A stretch of DNA of 64,000 bases from Phoronis australis. Taxonomy: Eukaryota > Phoronida > Phoronidae. The stretch spans positions 561,273-625,272 of the forward strand of contig NMRA01000051.1 of NCBI GenBank assembly GCA_002633005.1. The letters run 5' to 3'. Positions 35,801-46,368 of this stretch are shown piece after piece. The notes below the pieces were generated by a model. It was not told where the DNA came from, did no database searches, and saw nothing but the letters and a program-made list of their open reading frames with translations. The position numbers were made by a program, and so were the translations under genes. Positions within the stretch are counted from its first letter, which is position 1. Every line of letters begins with the position of its first letter.

Positions 35801-38800
35801 GAAGAAGGACATTCGCAAGACGAGGAGAACTTAAAGCATAGGGCAGCTTTGACCAAAAACATACTGGCAGCAATGACTCAAAACAAGTCCCGTAAATCTT
35901 CAATGAGAGATGGGCGGTCAGTGAATAGCAACAGCAGGAATGGGTAAAAAAGGTCATCCTTGTCAGATCTTCTAAATGCTGATTTCTCAGTGTAGGCATT
36001 AAGTGTTAGGGACTAGGGTAGTAAGTCAATTGCAAAAGAACATTTAATTTCACTCAACTCAAAATAATTTCAGAAGTACAGCATAAAATTCTAATCATTG
36101 ACTAAACAACCTCAAAGTTGCTCTGTAGAGTACTCTTTAATGTTGCTTTCCCACCAACACCACAACGAGAAACTTCACTTATCTTTACCACTGACTGGCG
36201 ACAGCGGAGTTTCCCTTAATTCTCTGATTGAAACGCCAGGTGGCATATTTGAATCATACTTTCGAACTAATGGATTCGATATTAATAAACATCTCCAACC
36301 ATTTACGATAAATTACACTGCATGCCAGATTGATCAAAGTAATTCTCTGTCTGATTTCTGTCACATTCTTTTACATGCAACTATTGATACGTAGTTGGTA
36401 ATGAAAGACACTAGAATGACGAATGTCTCAAAGCCTTGATTGATTCAGGTTGCAACTTCTGTGATTACTCCAGCAGAGGTGGAGTTAATGTTTCCCACCA
36501 AAGCTTTAATCCACCTATCGTAAGAGGAGTTGTGATGGCTAGTGAGGGAGTTACTCTCTCCCATAGAGCGGAACCCTGCAAAAATGGGGGGTTGCGGTGT
36601 TGGTGGGAATGCGACTTAAGTTATCACATACGAGGAAGAACAAAGAGGCCCAATATAAGTGTGAAAATTACCGAAGTACACAAGGCATGCAGGAGTAGAC
36701 AATCCCGAGGCTCGTAAACTGTTATCTTGATACCAATCATTTGATATCTGAACAGTTATCTTGATACCTAACATTTGATATCTGAACTACAGAAACAGAG
36801 TGCATTTCGTTAATAGGCTTTTTCACTTCAGACAAAATCCAATTAACTGCAGGCAAAATCACAACCAATCACAAGAGAGAAAGAATACTGATAGAGACAG
36901 CACATCATGACAGTCAGCCACAGTCAGTATTAGGTCTAGAAGCAAGATGCTATGGTTTATTACAGTCGAACCTTGTTACAACGTACCCCGTTTAAAACGC
37001 ATATCGATTTATGTACAAATTTTCAAGTCTCAACTTTATCAAATGTATTTTGGTGCAAGTCACAATCGATTACATACACGTGTATACAACTTTACAACAA
37101 TTAAACCGATTATAATGTTCAAAATTTCCCGTCATTTCAGCCAATCAACTATGTTTATGTCAAACAGCCGACTTTGAAACCCTCAGGGTGAAGAACTTGT
37201 ACACGAACTTACGCCACAACTAAATATATATCACATCGCTTTTTGAATTATGTTAACTTTGTATGTAATATGGCGTACACGAAGGCCTATGCTTGAAAAG
37301 TTTATGACCGAGGTCATTCAAGACTCAAATGACCTATAAAAAGACTACCCTGGGTACGATGGCCTTTCACAATAACGTACAAGTTCTGAAGGTTCCTTGA
37401 TGTACTTTGTAACAAGGTTTGACTGTACAGGGATAATTACTCCAAAAGTGGACAGTGTCCCCATTTATTCATTGTCATACAGATTTCTAAGATGGGCAAA
37501 GGAACCAACTACAGGGGCAAAGGAAGCAACGACAGGGGCAAAGGAAGCAACTACAGGGACAAAGGAAGCAACTACAGGGGCAAAGGAAGCAACCACAGGG
37601 GCAAATGAAGCAACTACAGGGGCAAAGGAAGCAACTCCAGGGGCAAAGGAAACAACGACAGGGGCAAAGGAAGCAACTACAGGGGCAAAGGAACCAACGA
37701 CAGGGGCGGATGGTGGGGACATGCGGAGAAGCCATTTGCCACACAGTAAAGTTGTGGGTTAAAGAAAAACACAGTTTGGTTGTTATAGCCAGGGCTGTGA
37801 ATTTAAAATCCACAAAGTGCCGCTTTGCTTTAATCTGGGTAGAATATCTTTCTCTCTCGCAAGCCACAGACGTGTTCTCATTGACACCATCCTCTTCTTA
37901 TTGACCCAATTCTTTCCGTACAAATTGTCATGATTTTATCTTACCAACCATTATTCAGTGCCCAGGTCTAATCTTTTTATTTGAAACCAAACTAATGGAT
38001 CTATTTTTGGCATTTTCTATTTGTTTTTGTGAGAATTCAAGATTCTATACTCCATAAAATAATGACTTACGTGCCTCGTCTACACACTGCATACAAAGCA
38101 AGCAGTAGGCTAAAATTTCTTAATCTTTATTTTTGTGGAGAAATCTGACGATTAGAATTTCACTTGTCAACCACGTTGCATGTTGACTAAGTGAAAAATT
38201 CCGTATTATCTGACTATGGTGTTAGCTTCTCATCATTTCCGCACACCGCTGGATACCATATTGTTAGTGAGCAATCCGCCCCCGTGTTTTGATGGCAAGT
38301 GCAGAAATCAAGACAGTTGACCAAGGAACACAGACTATCTAACACCTCACAATGTCTCACCCAACAAACCCCATACAAAGCCCACAAATCTACCGCAGTG
38401 GCAAGTGACTGGCTCCTATACGGGGACTGAAAAATACAGATCACATGGCAGGACAAAGTGGAATTAAAAACTGTCACACAAGCTCCAGGGAAAAGCCCAA
38501 GGATATTAGAAAAGTTTAATATGTTCTTGTTTGATTTAAGATATTTTCTGGCATGTGCACTATTGTTCTGAGTAATTTGCTACCTCCTTTTATTTCAACA
38601 CTATACCTATACATCATGAATAATTACATGTTATTTTACCAACTAAATGTTAATTTAAAGAACATGATGAACAACAAAATGTAGTCGATCACAAAACTTG
38701 GTGAAAACAAGATTTAATAACAACGGTACCATTCATAGCTTTTGGACAGAATTTGTATTCACCATATATTTGTACAAATTTGAAAGAATATCAAACACCG

Positions 38801-41800
38801 AAGTCAATTTGCCAGAAAATCAAATTTAGAAAATGAAACCTTAATTTGAGACAAACAGTTCTGACAGACAACCTACAAAGCTTACCTGAGCAGACTGTTT
38901 GTCAATATCTTCAGACAACTGACTCTCTGTGTATCCCACAGGTATCCCTTCAGCACCATCTTTTGGTAAAGCCCACTGCTGCAAGTTAGAACAAATCAAA
39001 CATTATCTAAGTTTTTGTTTAAAACTTCAGAAACTCAAGCTTAAACTTTGGATAACTTAGTTTACTGCATGATCTCAAAACTATTTACTCTAGCAACCGG
39101 CCGTCATGAGCCACATAACGACAGTTAAATTGTAATTCAGTGCAGAGTCAGCATAAGTTCTGAATCCGTTTGGGTTAACGCCCAATGAGTTTAGATTAAC
39201 TGAAACTAGTGGATACCAAGGTTATGTAGGACCCTAGAAAAATGTAAAATTTTGTAAAACGTCAGAACATTATAACTCAAAAATGGCGGTCAGATCAGTT
39301 TCGCGTGAAACTTTCACTTTATACAGTGTTCTCCAAAAAGTTATTAGGAATGTTTTTAAAATGTTCCATTTTTGCATGAGGGGCTATCAAAAATAGGACT
39401 TGAAACGATTTTTATTAAAAAAAATCAAAATTGCATAAAAAGAAAACAAAATGATAACTAGGAAAACTCTTAACAGTGATTTTGAGATTTTACCTTGAAC
39501 ATTTATGTCATAGTAAACTGGTTCATAGTAAACTGGGTCATGTTATTAATTCTGTTGTTTTGCTATAAATGTGCCTTTCCTTTTGTTAAATGTTCATGAA
39601 AAGCAAGACCATGTGACCTTATTAGTGGCAGATTGGTATAAAGTCAAAATCCAAATTCTACAAAATTTCTACTTCCAGAAAATACATACTTCTGCTGAAA
39701 TGAATTCTGTAGTTTTGTACATATTTGGCTAAATCAACAGACATGTCAATAAGAGCCTACATAACCTTACGTTAAGCATAACAGAGTGTGCATGTTCAAA
39801 AAGCAAAATGTTGAATATTCAGAGACGGGCGTCAATTCAAACAGGGGCCTTAACTCAAACAGATACATTATAATAATGTATCTGTTTGAGTTAAGGCCCT
39901 TAACTCAAACAGATACATTATAATAATGTTCATTAAGTTCAGAAAAAGCAGCTAATTAAAAGTATTAAATGCAGCTTTCACACGACGTCTAACGAGAATG
40001 AAGATATATCATACGTCTCATCTGACACCTGAAAAAAGTTCAAGTCACGTGAATGCTTTCTTATCGTCCAACCTCAAATCAGATGGTAGCGCCACCTTCT
40101 AACTGTTAGAAGTGATTTGTGGTTAGGCTTTTTCACGTATTTGGTCAGAATATTACCATCTCGCCCATCATAAATGTTACAGCGGACAACACACCTTCGT
40201 AAACACTCGGTTTAAGCACCTGATCTGCCTTATGATTTGACGTCTTACCCAACTTTGTATAAAAACGACGCATCTGAATGTGGTATGAAATATCAAAAAT
40301 TCAAAAAGAACATACTAGACACTGAATGGAAACATAATCAAATAAAACACAAATCACCCTTACCTGAACACCAAAGAAGTGTTCATAGAACAGTGGATAG
40401 GCCACCAAACACACATAGATTGTGCCAGACCACATAAAGAACATGAACATGAAAAAATAGCGATGATTGAAGTGTCCCACACAATTGTTCAGCCAAGCTG
40501 TAGCATGTGTTAAGGTGGAGATAATGAAGACACAAAGCACGAGGGTCATATGTCGAATTTTCTTGCCAACTTTGTACTGCTGTACAAAAACAGCACGACG
40601 AGAATTATAACCTTTTCCACCTCACATTTAGCAAAAATTAAAACACATTCAGAAATTCCTGCATCTGAAAGGCTACGATTTCCTCAATACAGTAAATTCT
40701 CACCAATTTCGAGCAAAATCATTGCCAAAATTGACCGCATTTCATTTTTCAAGCACTTTTAATATTTTTCAATTGCCAAAACCACTTAAATTTGCATAAT
40801 ATCAAAGTGACAGCGGTACAGGGCACGCAAATGCTAAAGCATTAAGTGCTTCTACCTATCAAAATTTAAAAAAAGTGAGAACAAAAATTCACTTGCATTC
40901 CACATAGAGTCCTAAATTGCCAAGATTTTACCTTATCTGGCACTGGACTCAGCAAATGTTTCAATAGCTTAAAGGAAGATGTCTGTCCCAATTAACACCC
41001 CTATTGTCTAATTCACATGAATCCAATTAGTTCCCTTTACCACTATCACACTCACATGAAATTTTCCACTAAGCATGCTTTGTGATTTTCTGTAATTGTG
41101 AGGTTTAGCACTGGTTATAGGGACAAATGGCACTGAATGTTATACGTCGATCATCTTGGTTACAAACACTACGTTAATGTGACTACAACAAAGTTAATTT
41201 CAGGATTGATTTAGAAAATGGCCGTATAATCACTGTTTGTGCAATCAGGTTATGTTTCTTGAAACCAAATGTATCCATCAAAGCAGGTTCATCGACGAAT
41301 AAGTCAACTATCTTCAGGAGCTCTACAAATGCCATTTTAAACGCTGACAACAACACAAGAAACAGAATCATCACACTGCATAAACTGACAAGCTTCATAC
41401 AGATATGGTACCAAGACATAGGTGGATGTGGGGGGGAGCTGGGCCCTTGGCTGCCGCAAGCAAAATGAAACAGCAACAGCGTGAAGCATGAGGAAATATT
41501 GAGTTCCACTACTAGGACCGGTAGTGGACGAGGGAGGGCTCAAACTCCAGATCGCGGCGGAACTGCGTTCCCGGCCCCACCTGTGCACATACACTTGCGC
41601 TTTGCCTAACTCCCCGAGGCAACATGTTGGGCCCCCCCTTATGGTATCCTAGATCCGCCACTGCAAGATTGCCAATGAGGTCACACTTTTTGCCCTAATT
41701 GCAAACACTGTTTGACTTGGGGAAACGCTATTTAAAACAAGGTGTTTAGTGACATTAAAGGATACGACAATGATGATCCATCTTCAGAACACACTTCTTA

Positions 41801-43077
41801 CACACACTACAATGGTGTGTACGCGGTGGTTTTGGAGATATACATCTCTTGCAGATGGACACTGCCTCCGGGACTGTCTGAAACCAATCGAAGTTTCTCA
41901 ATTTAGGCCTCTCTTAAATTGGGGATATCGAAACTCATTGGACAAACTAAAGGTGAAATTCTCATTTTTGTGATAACATAGTTTGTTGCATAAAAGAAAA
42001 ATCAAAAATCCTGTATGTCTCATGTAAGAAAGCACCTTTAAACTTCTAAATGGAAATAACGTGAAACATTAATGCAAACAACTAAATATTTTGACCACCC
42101 ATTAAACTTGCAGTCATCTCTTTCAAAAAATGTCCAGTAATTTTATAGATTACATCTGGTTAGCACTAAAAACACCTCAAAATAAGATTTTTAATCACAG
42201 AAATAATGTAAATGACCATATTGCGCTAAAACATGTATCCTGCTCACACAGCATATCCAATACTTTTACATACGACTTGTGTACCTCTGGTGGATGACCT
42301 GGATCAGTGATGACGCCCATGATGTAATTAAACACGATATTCATCAGCAGCCAATGACCAAATACCATGTGAAAGACTGTCCAAAGTAGACTCTGATGAT
42401 AGACGTATGGCATGAGACAGACGTAGAATATGGTCACGACCGAGGTAGTTAGGACGCTGACTAGGATTACCATGAACTGAAAGAAATCAAGGTAAAATAG
42501 AAGTAACTTTAGAAAGGTCAGCGCATTTCCACGGCATCATAAACTTTAGAAATGTCAAAGCATTTCCTCAATCACAAAAAGTACCAATGAATTCTGAAGT
42601 ATCAGAAACTGAAAAATTGTTGCAAAATGACGTCAAAAGCATTATAGAAAGGTCAATGAATTCCCTCAATGAGAACACACAAGATAAGAATTGTCACGAA
42701 ATGCAATAATTTTGAAAGTGATTCATGAGTACATGTGGGTATGTTTTCTGATTTCTTGCGATAATTCTTATTATAAATATAATTTCATGAAAGCACAGGT
42801 CACTATTAAACAAAATTATTTCATTATAATTTCATATCAGTGGGAATGAATCTACTAAATACCTAAACATTAAAACACTTACTGGTCCAAGAAACTTTGC
42901 AAATTTTTCAACGAATGACATCAGTGGTTCAATAGCGGTATCTATAGCAACGCCAGTGTCTGCCAATTCGTTGTAGCACAGGGTTGCTACCATAATGCGC
43001 AGTTCAAATATGAGTGCCCTAAACACATCCATAAGCAGTTGGAATGGCCTGTAGCAGTTCAACCTGATGACCACCAT
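32803..43077 (-). CDS. ZDHHC16: DHHC palmitoyltransferase, ZDHHC16-like
   Basis: Protein S-acyltransferase of ER/Golgi membranes. Seven coding exons join in frame on the minus strand: 43077-42883, 42476-42285, 41877-41766, 40497-40364, 38978-38886, 33968-33747 and 32919-32803 (TAG), about 354 aa (human about 377). Order: an N-terminal segment with AVATD-like spacing before the first helices; two helices in exon 2 ending [10 protein letters not shown]; the zinc-binding DHHC cysteine-rich domain in exon 3 ([27 protein letters not shown]); [15 protein letters not shown] and helix 3 in exon 4; a hydrophilic loop in exon 5; helix 4 and [20 protein letters not shown] in exon 6; and [14 protein letters not shown] in exon 7. 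The last two blocks are specific to ZDHHC16 among DHHC enzymes. The start is the least certain point: the open frame runs upstream of ATG 43077 to an acceptor at 43101, so the true start could lie in an earlier exon. Confidence 0.92.
33157..33248. repeat. 22-bp-arm stem-loop in ZDHHC16 last intron
   Basis: AACACAAACTGGATTGAAGG and CCTTCAACCCAGTTTGTGTT (arms 33157-33178 and 33227-33248) pair with one mismatch across a 48-nt loop. A TCATATTGGGAAC word also recurs just outside, at 33141 and 33272. Confidence 0.7.
34920..35160. repeat. Copy of the TCTCACC/CACAATATGG dispersed repeat
   Basis: Contains AATCTCACCAATTCCAGACA then CAATATGGCAGACA, and an AATTGTGGGCATTCC segment shared (inverted) with 21415-21450. 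It lies in a ZDHHC16 intron. Confidence 0.6.
36961..37427. repeat. pogo/Tigger-like MITE with near-perfect terminal inverted repeats
   Basis: The left end TACAGTCGAACCTTGTTACA and the right end TGTAACAAGGTTTGACTGTA are reverse complements with one mismatch, and each includes a terminal TA as expected for a TA target duplication. 467 bp, no transposase seen. It lies in the large ZDHHC16 intron. Confidence 0.8.
37494..37709. repeat. 21-bp minisatellite, about ten copies
   Basis: The unit GGGGCAAAGGAAGCAACTAC plus A repeats with small variants. Period 21 keeps frames open on both strands: a seven-residue GAKEATT repeat on plus, and Pro/Val- or Cys-rich repeats on minus. It lies in a ZDHHC16 intron, antisense to the gene. 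Confidence 0.95.
39218..39768. repeat. MITE-like element with AAGGTTATGTAGGA ends
   Basis: Starts AAGGTTATGTAGGACC and ends GCCTACATAACCTT, an inverted pair. About 550 bp. The internal sequence matches copies at 15.1, 25.7 and 55.0 kb. It lies in a ZDHHC16 intron. Confidence 0.8.
39846..39930. repeat. Perfect 25-bp-arm palindrome followed by a third direct copy
   Basis: Arms 39846-39870 and 39874-39898 (inner part AACTCAAACAGATACATTA) are perfectly complementary around a 3-nt TAA loop. The left arm and loop then repeat directly from 39899 to about 39929. Confidence 0.9.
41766..41877 (-). CDS. ZDHHC16: ZDHHC16 exon 3, DHHC cysteine-rich domain
   Basis: Encodes [17 protein letters not shown] and [18 protein letters not shown]. 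The catalytic Cys of DHHC is the last full codon. The split Pro codon (C at 41766 plus CT at 40497) continues into WLNNCVGH. The acceptor TTTCAG and donor GTATCC are canonical. All metal-binding Cys and His expected in this stretch are present, so the enzyme should be active. Confidence 0.95.
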
Positions 43078-43761
43078 CTTGAATGAGGAGCCAATTAAGC
43101 TCTGAAAATGGCACCAGACCAGGTTTTTAAATCAGTTATTAAGCAAATCATAATTTGAAAAAGAAATCTGAGTAAGGAGCAAGATGAGATGGATTTCATA
43201 ACCGTTACGTTACGTGACCTAAACAGGGACTAGCTAGGATTTGAAAAGTGGGGGTCCAAATTTGCAGGATTCACACTTGCCATATGCCAGAATTAGGTAC
43301 GAGGTCAACCTAAGGTCACAGTGTCTCTCTTGGCCGTGCACTCCAATTTGTCACTTTTTAAAACTGGCAGTCCCAGTGATGACCATGATTGCCACTAGAA
43401 AAGAACCTGGGTCTAAAACAAAAATTGTTTCTGACAGAAGATGCACACTTATTGCCCTTTTGAAAAATGTGGGATTTCTCAACCTGACGCGGCGCCACAT
43501 TTGAATAAGTGTTTTGGTTTATACTTTAGAATGGAACCTTTCGTTTTCATACTCTGATACAGAGAGTTACTGTTCCTAATTAAGAAATATTGCAACACCA
43601 TGGCATGCCTGGAGTCCATTCATTGTTGCAGTGAGAACATTCAGTGCCACTTACTAGTACTCGATTTATTTTATTTTTAAGTTTTGATTTTTAGCTTGAC
43701 CTAATTAAATTGAGGTGAAGGACTTTAAAAATGCAGTAAAGGAGACTTAAAATTGGCTTAC

Positions 43762-43881
43762 CTCCTGATGATTGCCACTACAAGGAATACAAAAGCTACA
43801 GCTGTCCTCTCATCATAGAAGTTCATCACATCACGCAAGGAAAGGTAGATACGCCTATCCCAGACGTGAACAGTTTCCTGC
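43762..43881 (-). CDS. Candidate coding exon, unidentified membrane segment
   Basis: Bounded by acceptor TTTTTGTACAG and donor GTAAGC. Only one frame is open: QETVHVWDRRIYLSLRDVM, then NFYDERTAVAFVFLVVAII and RR. It ends in a hydrophobic, membrane-like run. It enters with one base completing a codon and leaves in phase 2. Joining it to the ZDHHC16 exon at 43101 would hit TAA after two codons, so it is not a simple N-terminal extension of that gene. It could be a 5' non-coding exon, or part of a different gene. Confidence 0.45.
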
Positions 43882-44057
43882 CTGTACAAAAAGCTTGGTA
43901 AATTTCATCAGTAAAACGAAAAAATTAACTGAGATGACAAAACCTAGTCATATACTTATGACAGTCATAAAACAGTCCCACACGATCTGTAGGTGATAGT
44001 CAGATGTAACAATCTCAGATCAGGAATTATTTCCAATACATAATGTTTCTTAACCTT

Positions 44058-44219
44058 TCACTCGATTTGGACAGTCTTAGTCTCAATGGGACACTGAGGA
44101 ATCAATCCCATTGATATCAACTGACGGTTTTGCCTCGCATAGTCGAATGACGGCAGTGACGTGAGGGATGACCAAGCATATAGCAAAATAAGAGAAAAGA
44201 TGAGGAGAATCAGGTCAGC
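44058..44219 (-). CDS. Candidate coding exon, unidentified membrane segment
   Basis: After acceptor CTCCATAG the frame reads ADLILLIFSLILLYAWSSL, a strong membrane helix, then TSLPSFDYARQNRQ, and ends in TGA at 44060-44058. Either it is a terminal exon, or it splices from an internal donor (for example CA|GTTGAT or CA|GTGTCC, both weak) to the exon at 43881, which would keep frame. I do not recognise the protein. Confidence 0.4.
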   Translation of the reverse strand, partial: ADLILLIFSLILLYAWSSLTSLPSFDYARQNRQLISMGLIPQCPIETKTVQIE

Positions 44220-44354
44220 CTATGGAGGGGGAAATAAAGCAAGCTTGTCTTGATGGTTAACTCCAAGTAGAATCCTAGTGTTGTTACTTAAGACAGGTTT
44301 TTAATGTCCAACTTTCACGTTTTATATACCGTCAGAGGTCCTAAAGTCACGAGT

Positions 44355-44924
44355 GCCCTAAAGTCGTGAACGATCTTATTTCCTCTTCTGCGCGGTCCCG
44401 CAACATCTGGCGTTGAAGTTTCCAGCGTTCGTCTGCTTGCGAATGTCAAACGAACACCCGGACGTATTGCTATTCACAATATGATAACAGTGAGTGAGTG
44501 GCTTCTTTTTTCAAATGCATATTAAAAACAGCATATTTCACTAATCCACTTTTTTGTGCATTTTTGGGATATATTTTCGAAAATATTCATCGTTCAGATT
44601 TACTCAAACACGAGCTCCAGAGGTAGCTTGAACAATGTATCAAAACGTCCCAGGGTTGATAAAGTTTTGTAAGGCCAAAGCAATAAAATACAGAGAGATA
44701 ATTGATGCTGGGTCCTTAGCGTTTTACGTGAACATCCTCATTGAAAACGTCTGTGCACATCAAAGTTGGGTGCAAAACATAACAATTTATTTCAATTGCA
44801 ACTGAATTAATAAACAATGCAATGCATTTTTATGTCTTCTAGAGTAACTGTACGCACTGTAGTTGACTTGTGTGGTCTTACTTCGAGTATTTCCGTCTCA
44901 CCGAAACGGTCACGACTTTAGGGC
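44355..44924. repeat. Inverted-repeat-bounded element, about 570 bp
   Basis: GCCCTAAAGTCGTGA (44355) and TCACGACTTTAGGGC (44910) are perfect 15-bp inverted repeats. A second CCTAAAGTCACGA lies just outside the left end. No coding sequence is recognised inside. Confidence 0.6.
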
Positions 44925-45202
44925 CTCATTCAAAATGGACGGCAATATCAGCCACCATTTCAAAACTCTGCTTACGAAGACAAACAAGGATTAAGATTGT
45001 CAAAACACGTATATATGTGAAGGCTGATACATGTCCATGACATCACATGAGCAGTTGCTAATGGATATTGAGTAGTATGAAAATCAGCACTTATTATGCT
45101 TATATTCACAACTTTGGGTCACCAATGTCTAGTTTACAGAGTTTGTGCCAGAGGTGGATACAAGGAACAGATACGTTTAATCGAAAAGCAACATAGGCCT
45201 AA

Positions 45203-45260
45203 CTCCACCAGCCAATACCCAGCTCTTAAACAGTTAAGAGTTGAGTATTGGCTGGTGGAG
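45203..45260. repeat. 27-bp-arm stem-loop
   Basis: CTCCACCAGCCAATAC (45203) pairs with GTATTGGCTGGTGGAG (45245). The pairing continues inwards with two mismatches to CTCTTAA/TTAAGAG, leaving a 4-nt loop. Confidence 0.85.
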
Positions 45261-45728
45261 TTTACTATTAAAGGTGCCTGTGGTTTACTATATTGACTAC
45301 AACTCAACTAGGCAATGACCATCGCCTCTGTTGGCCCGAACCAGAGGCGATGTAGAGGCTATAGGCGCTCTGTACGCCGAAAGCTTTTCGGCGAATTATG
45401 CCTCGCACCGACTAAACCATCAAAGCCACGTTGTTATAACTACCTTTTGCGCATAGACGAACACCTTAGGAGGTTGTCGATGTGTTTAAGTTCTTCCAAC
45501 TCGAACAAATACTCTCGTTATGAAACTTTTTCTTCGAGCAGTCCCTATTTCAGTTCCCAAAATCGTGAAATCAAAATTTTCATTTTTTTAACCAGGCCGA
45601 AGGTCAGAAGTTGCGATCCTACCGGCGAACTTTGAAAGCTGAAGTTCCCGCCCTTTGCGTACGTGCTGCCGGGAACCAGCCGTGCATTTGCCGTGTTGTT
45701 AAACATTAAAATGTCAAATATGTGCACA

Positions 45729-46223
45729 NNNNNNNNNNNNNNNNNNNNNNNNNNNNNNNNNNNNNNNNNNNNNNNNNNNNNNNNNNNNNNNNNNNNNNNN
45801 NNNNNNNNNNNNNNNNNNNNNNNNNNNNNNNNNNNNNNNNNNNNNNNNNNNNNNNNNNNNNNNNNNNNNNNNNNNNNNNNNNNNNNNNNNNNNNNNNNNN
45901 NNNNNNNNNNNNNNNNNNNNNNNNNNNNNNNNNNNNNNNNNNNNNNNNNNNNNNNNNNNNNNNNNNNNNNNNNNNNNNNNNNNNNNNNNNNNNNNNNNNN
46001 NNNNNNNNNNNNNNNNNNNNNNNNNNNNNNNNNNNNNNNNNNNNNNNNNNNNNNNNNNNNNNNNNNNNNNNNNNNNNNNNNNNNNNNNNNNNNNNNNNNN
46101 NNNNNNNNNNNNNNNNNNNNNNNNNNNNNNNNNNNNNNNNNNNNNNNNNNNNNNNNNNNNNNNNNNNNNNNNNNNNNNNNNNNNNNNNNNNNNNNNNNNN
46201 NNNNNNNNNNNNNNNNNNNNNNN
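45729..46223. other. Assembly gap (495 N)
   Basis: A run of N with no sequence. Any reading frame crossing it is meaningless. The sequence on the two sides may not be truly contiguous. Confidence 0.99.
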
Positions 46224-46368
46224 GAATCAGGTCCTTGAATTTCTGATTTTGGCATTCTTTTGGCATTTTTGTCGCCAAATCACCACTCGAAGGCATTTTG
46301 AAGAGATCAAATGAAAGAAGGTATTCTAAGAGTTGTCCGATGCTAGTTTCGTGGAGTTCCATGCACAT
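46224..46368 (-). other. Short open frame cut by the assembly gap
   Basis: From ATG 46368 the minus strand reads MCMELHETSIGQLLEYLLSF, then DLFKMPSSGDLATKMPKECQ, and on into the gap. 48 residues with balanced composition. No family recognised. It could be the start of a gene lost in the gap, or chance. Confidence 0.25.

Noticed and set aside
41183-41594. Overlapping frames of 69-108 residues between ZDHHC16 exons 3 and 4
   Set aside because: Intronic; no recognisable protein and no consistent splice sites. Probably old repeat sequence.
45545-46368. Four frames of 174-236 residues
   Set aside because: They read through the run of N; not real.
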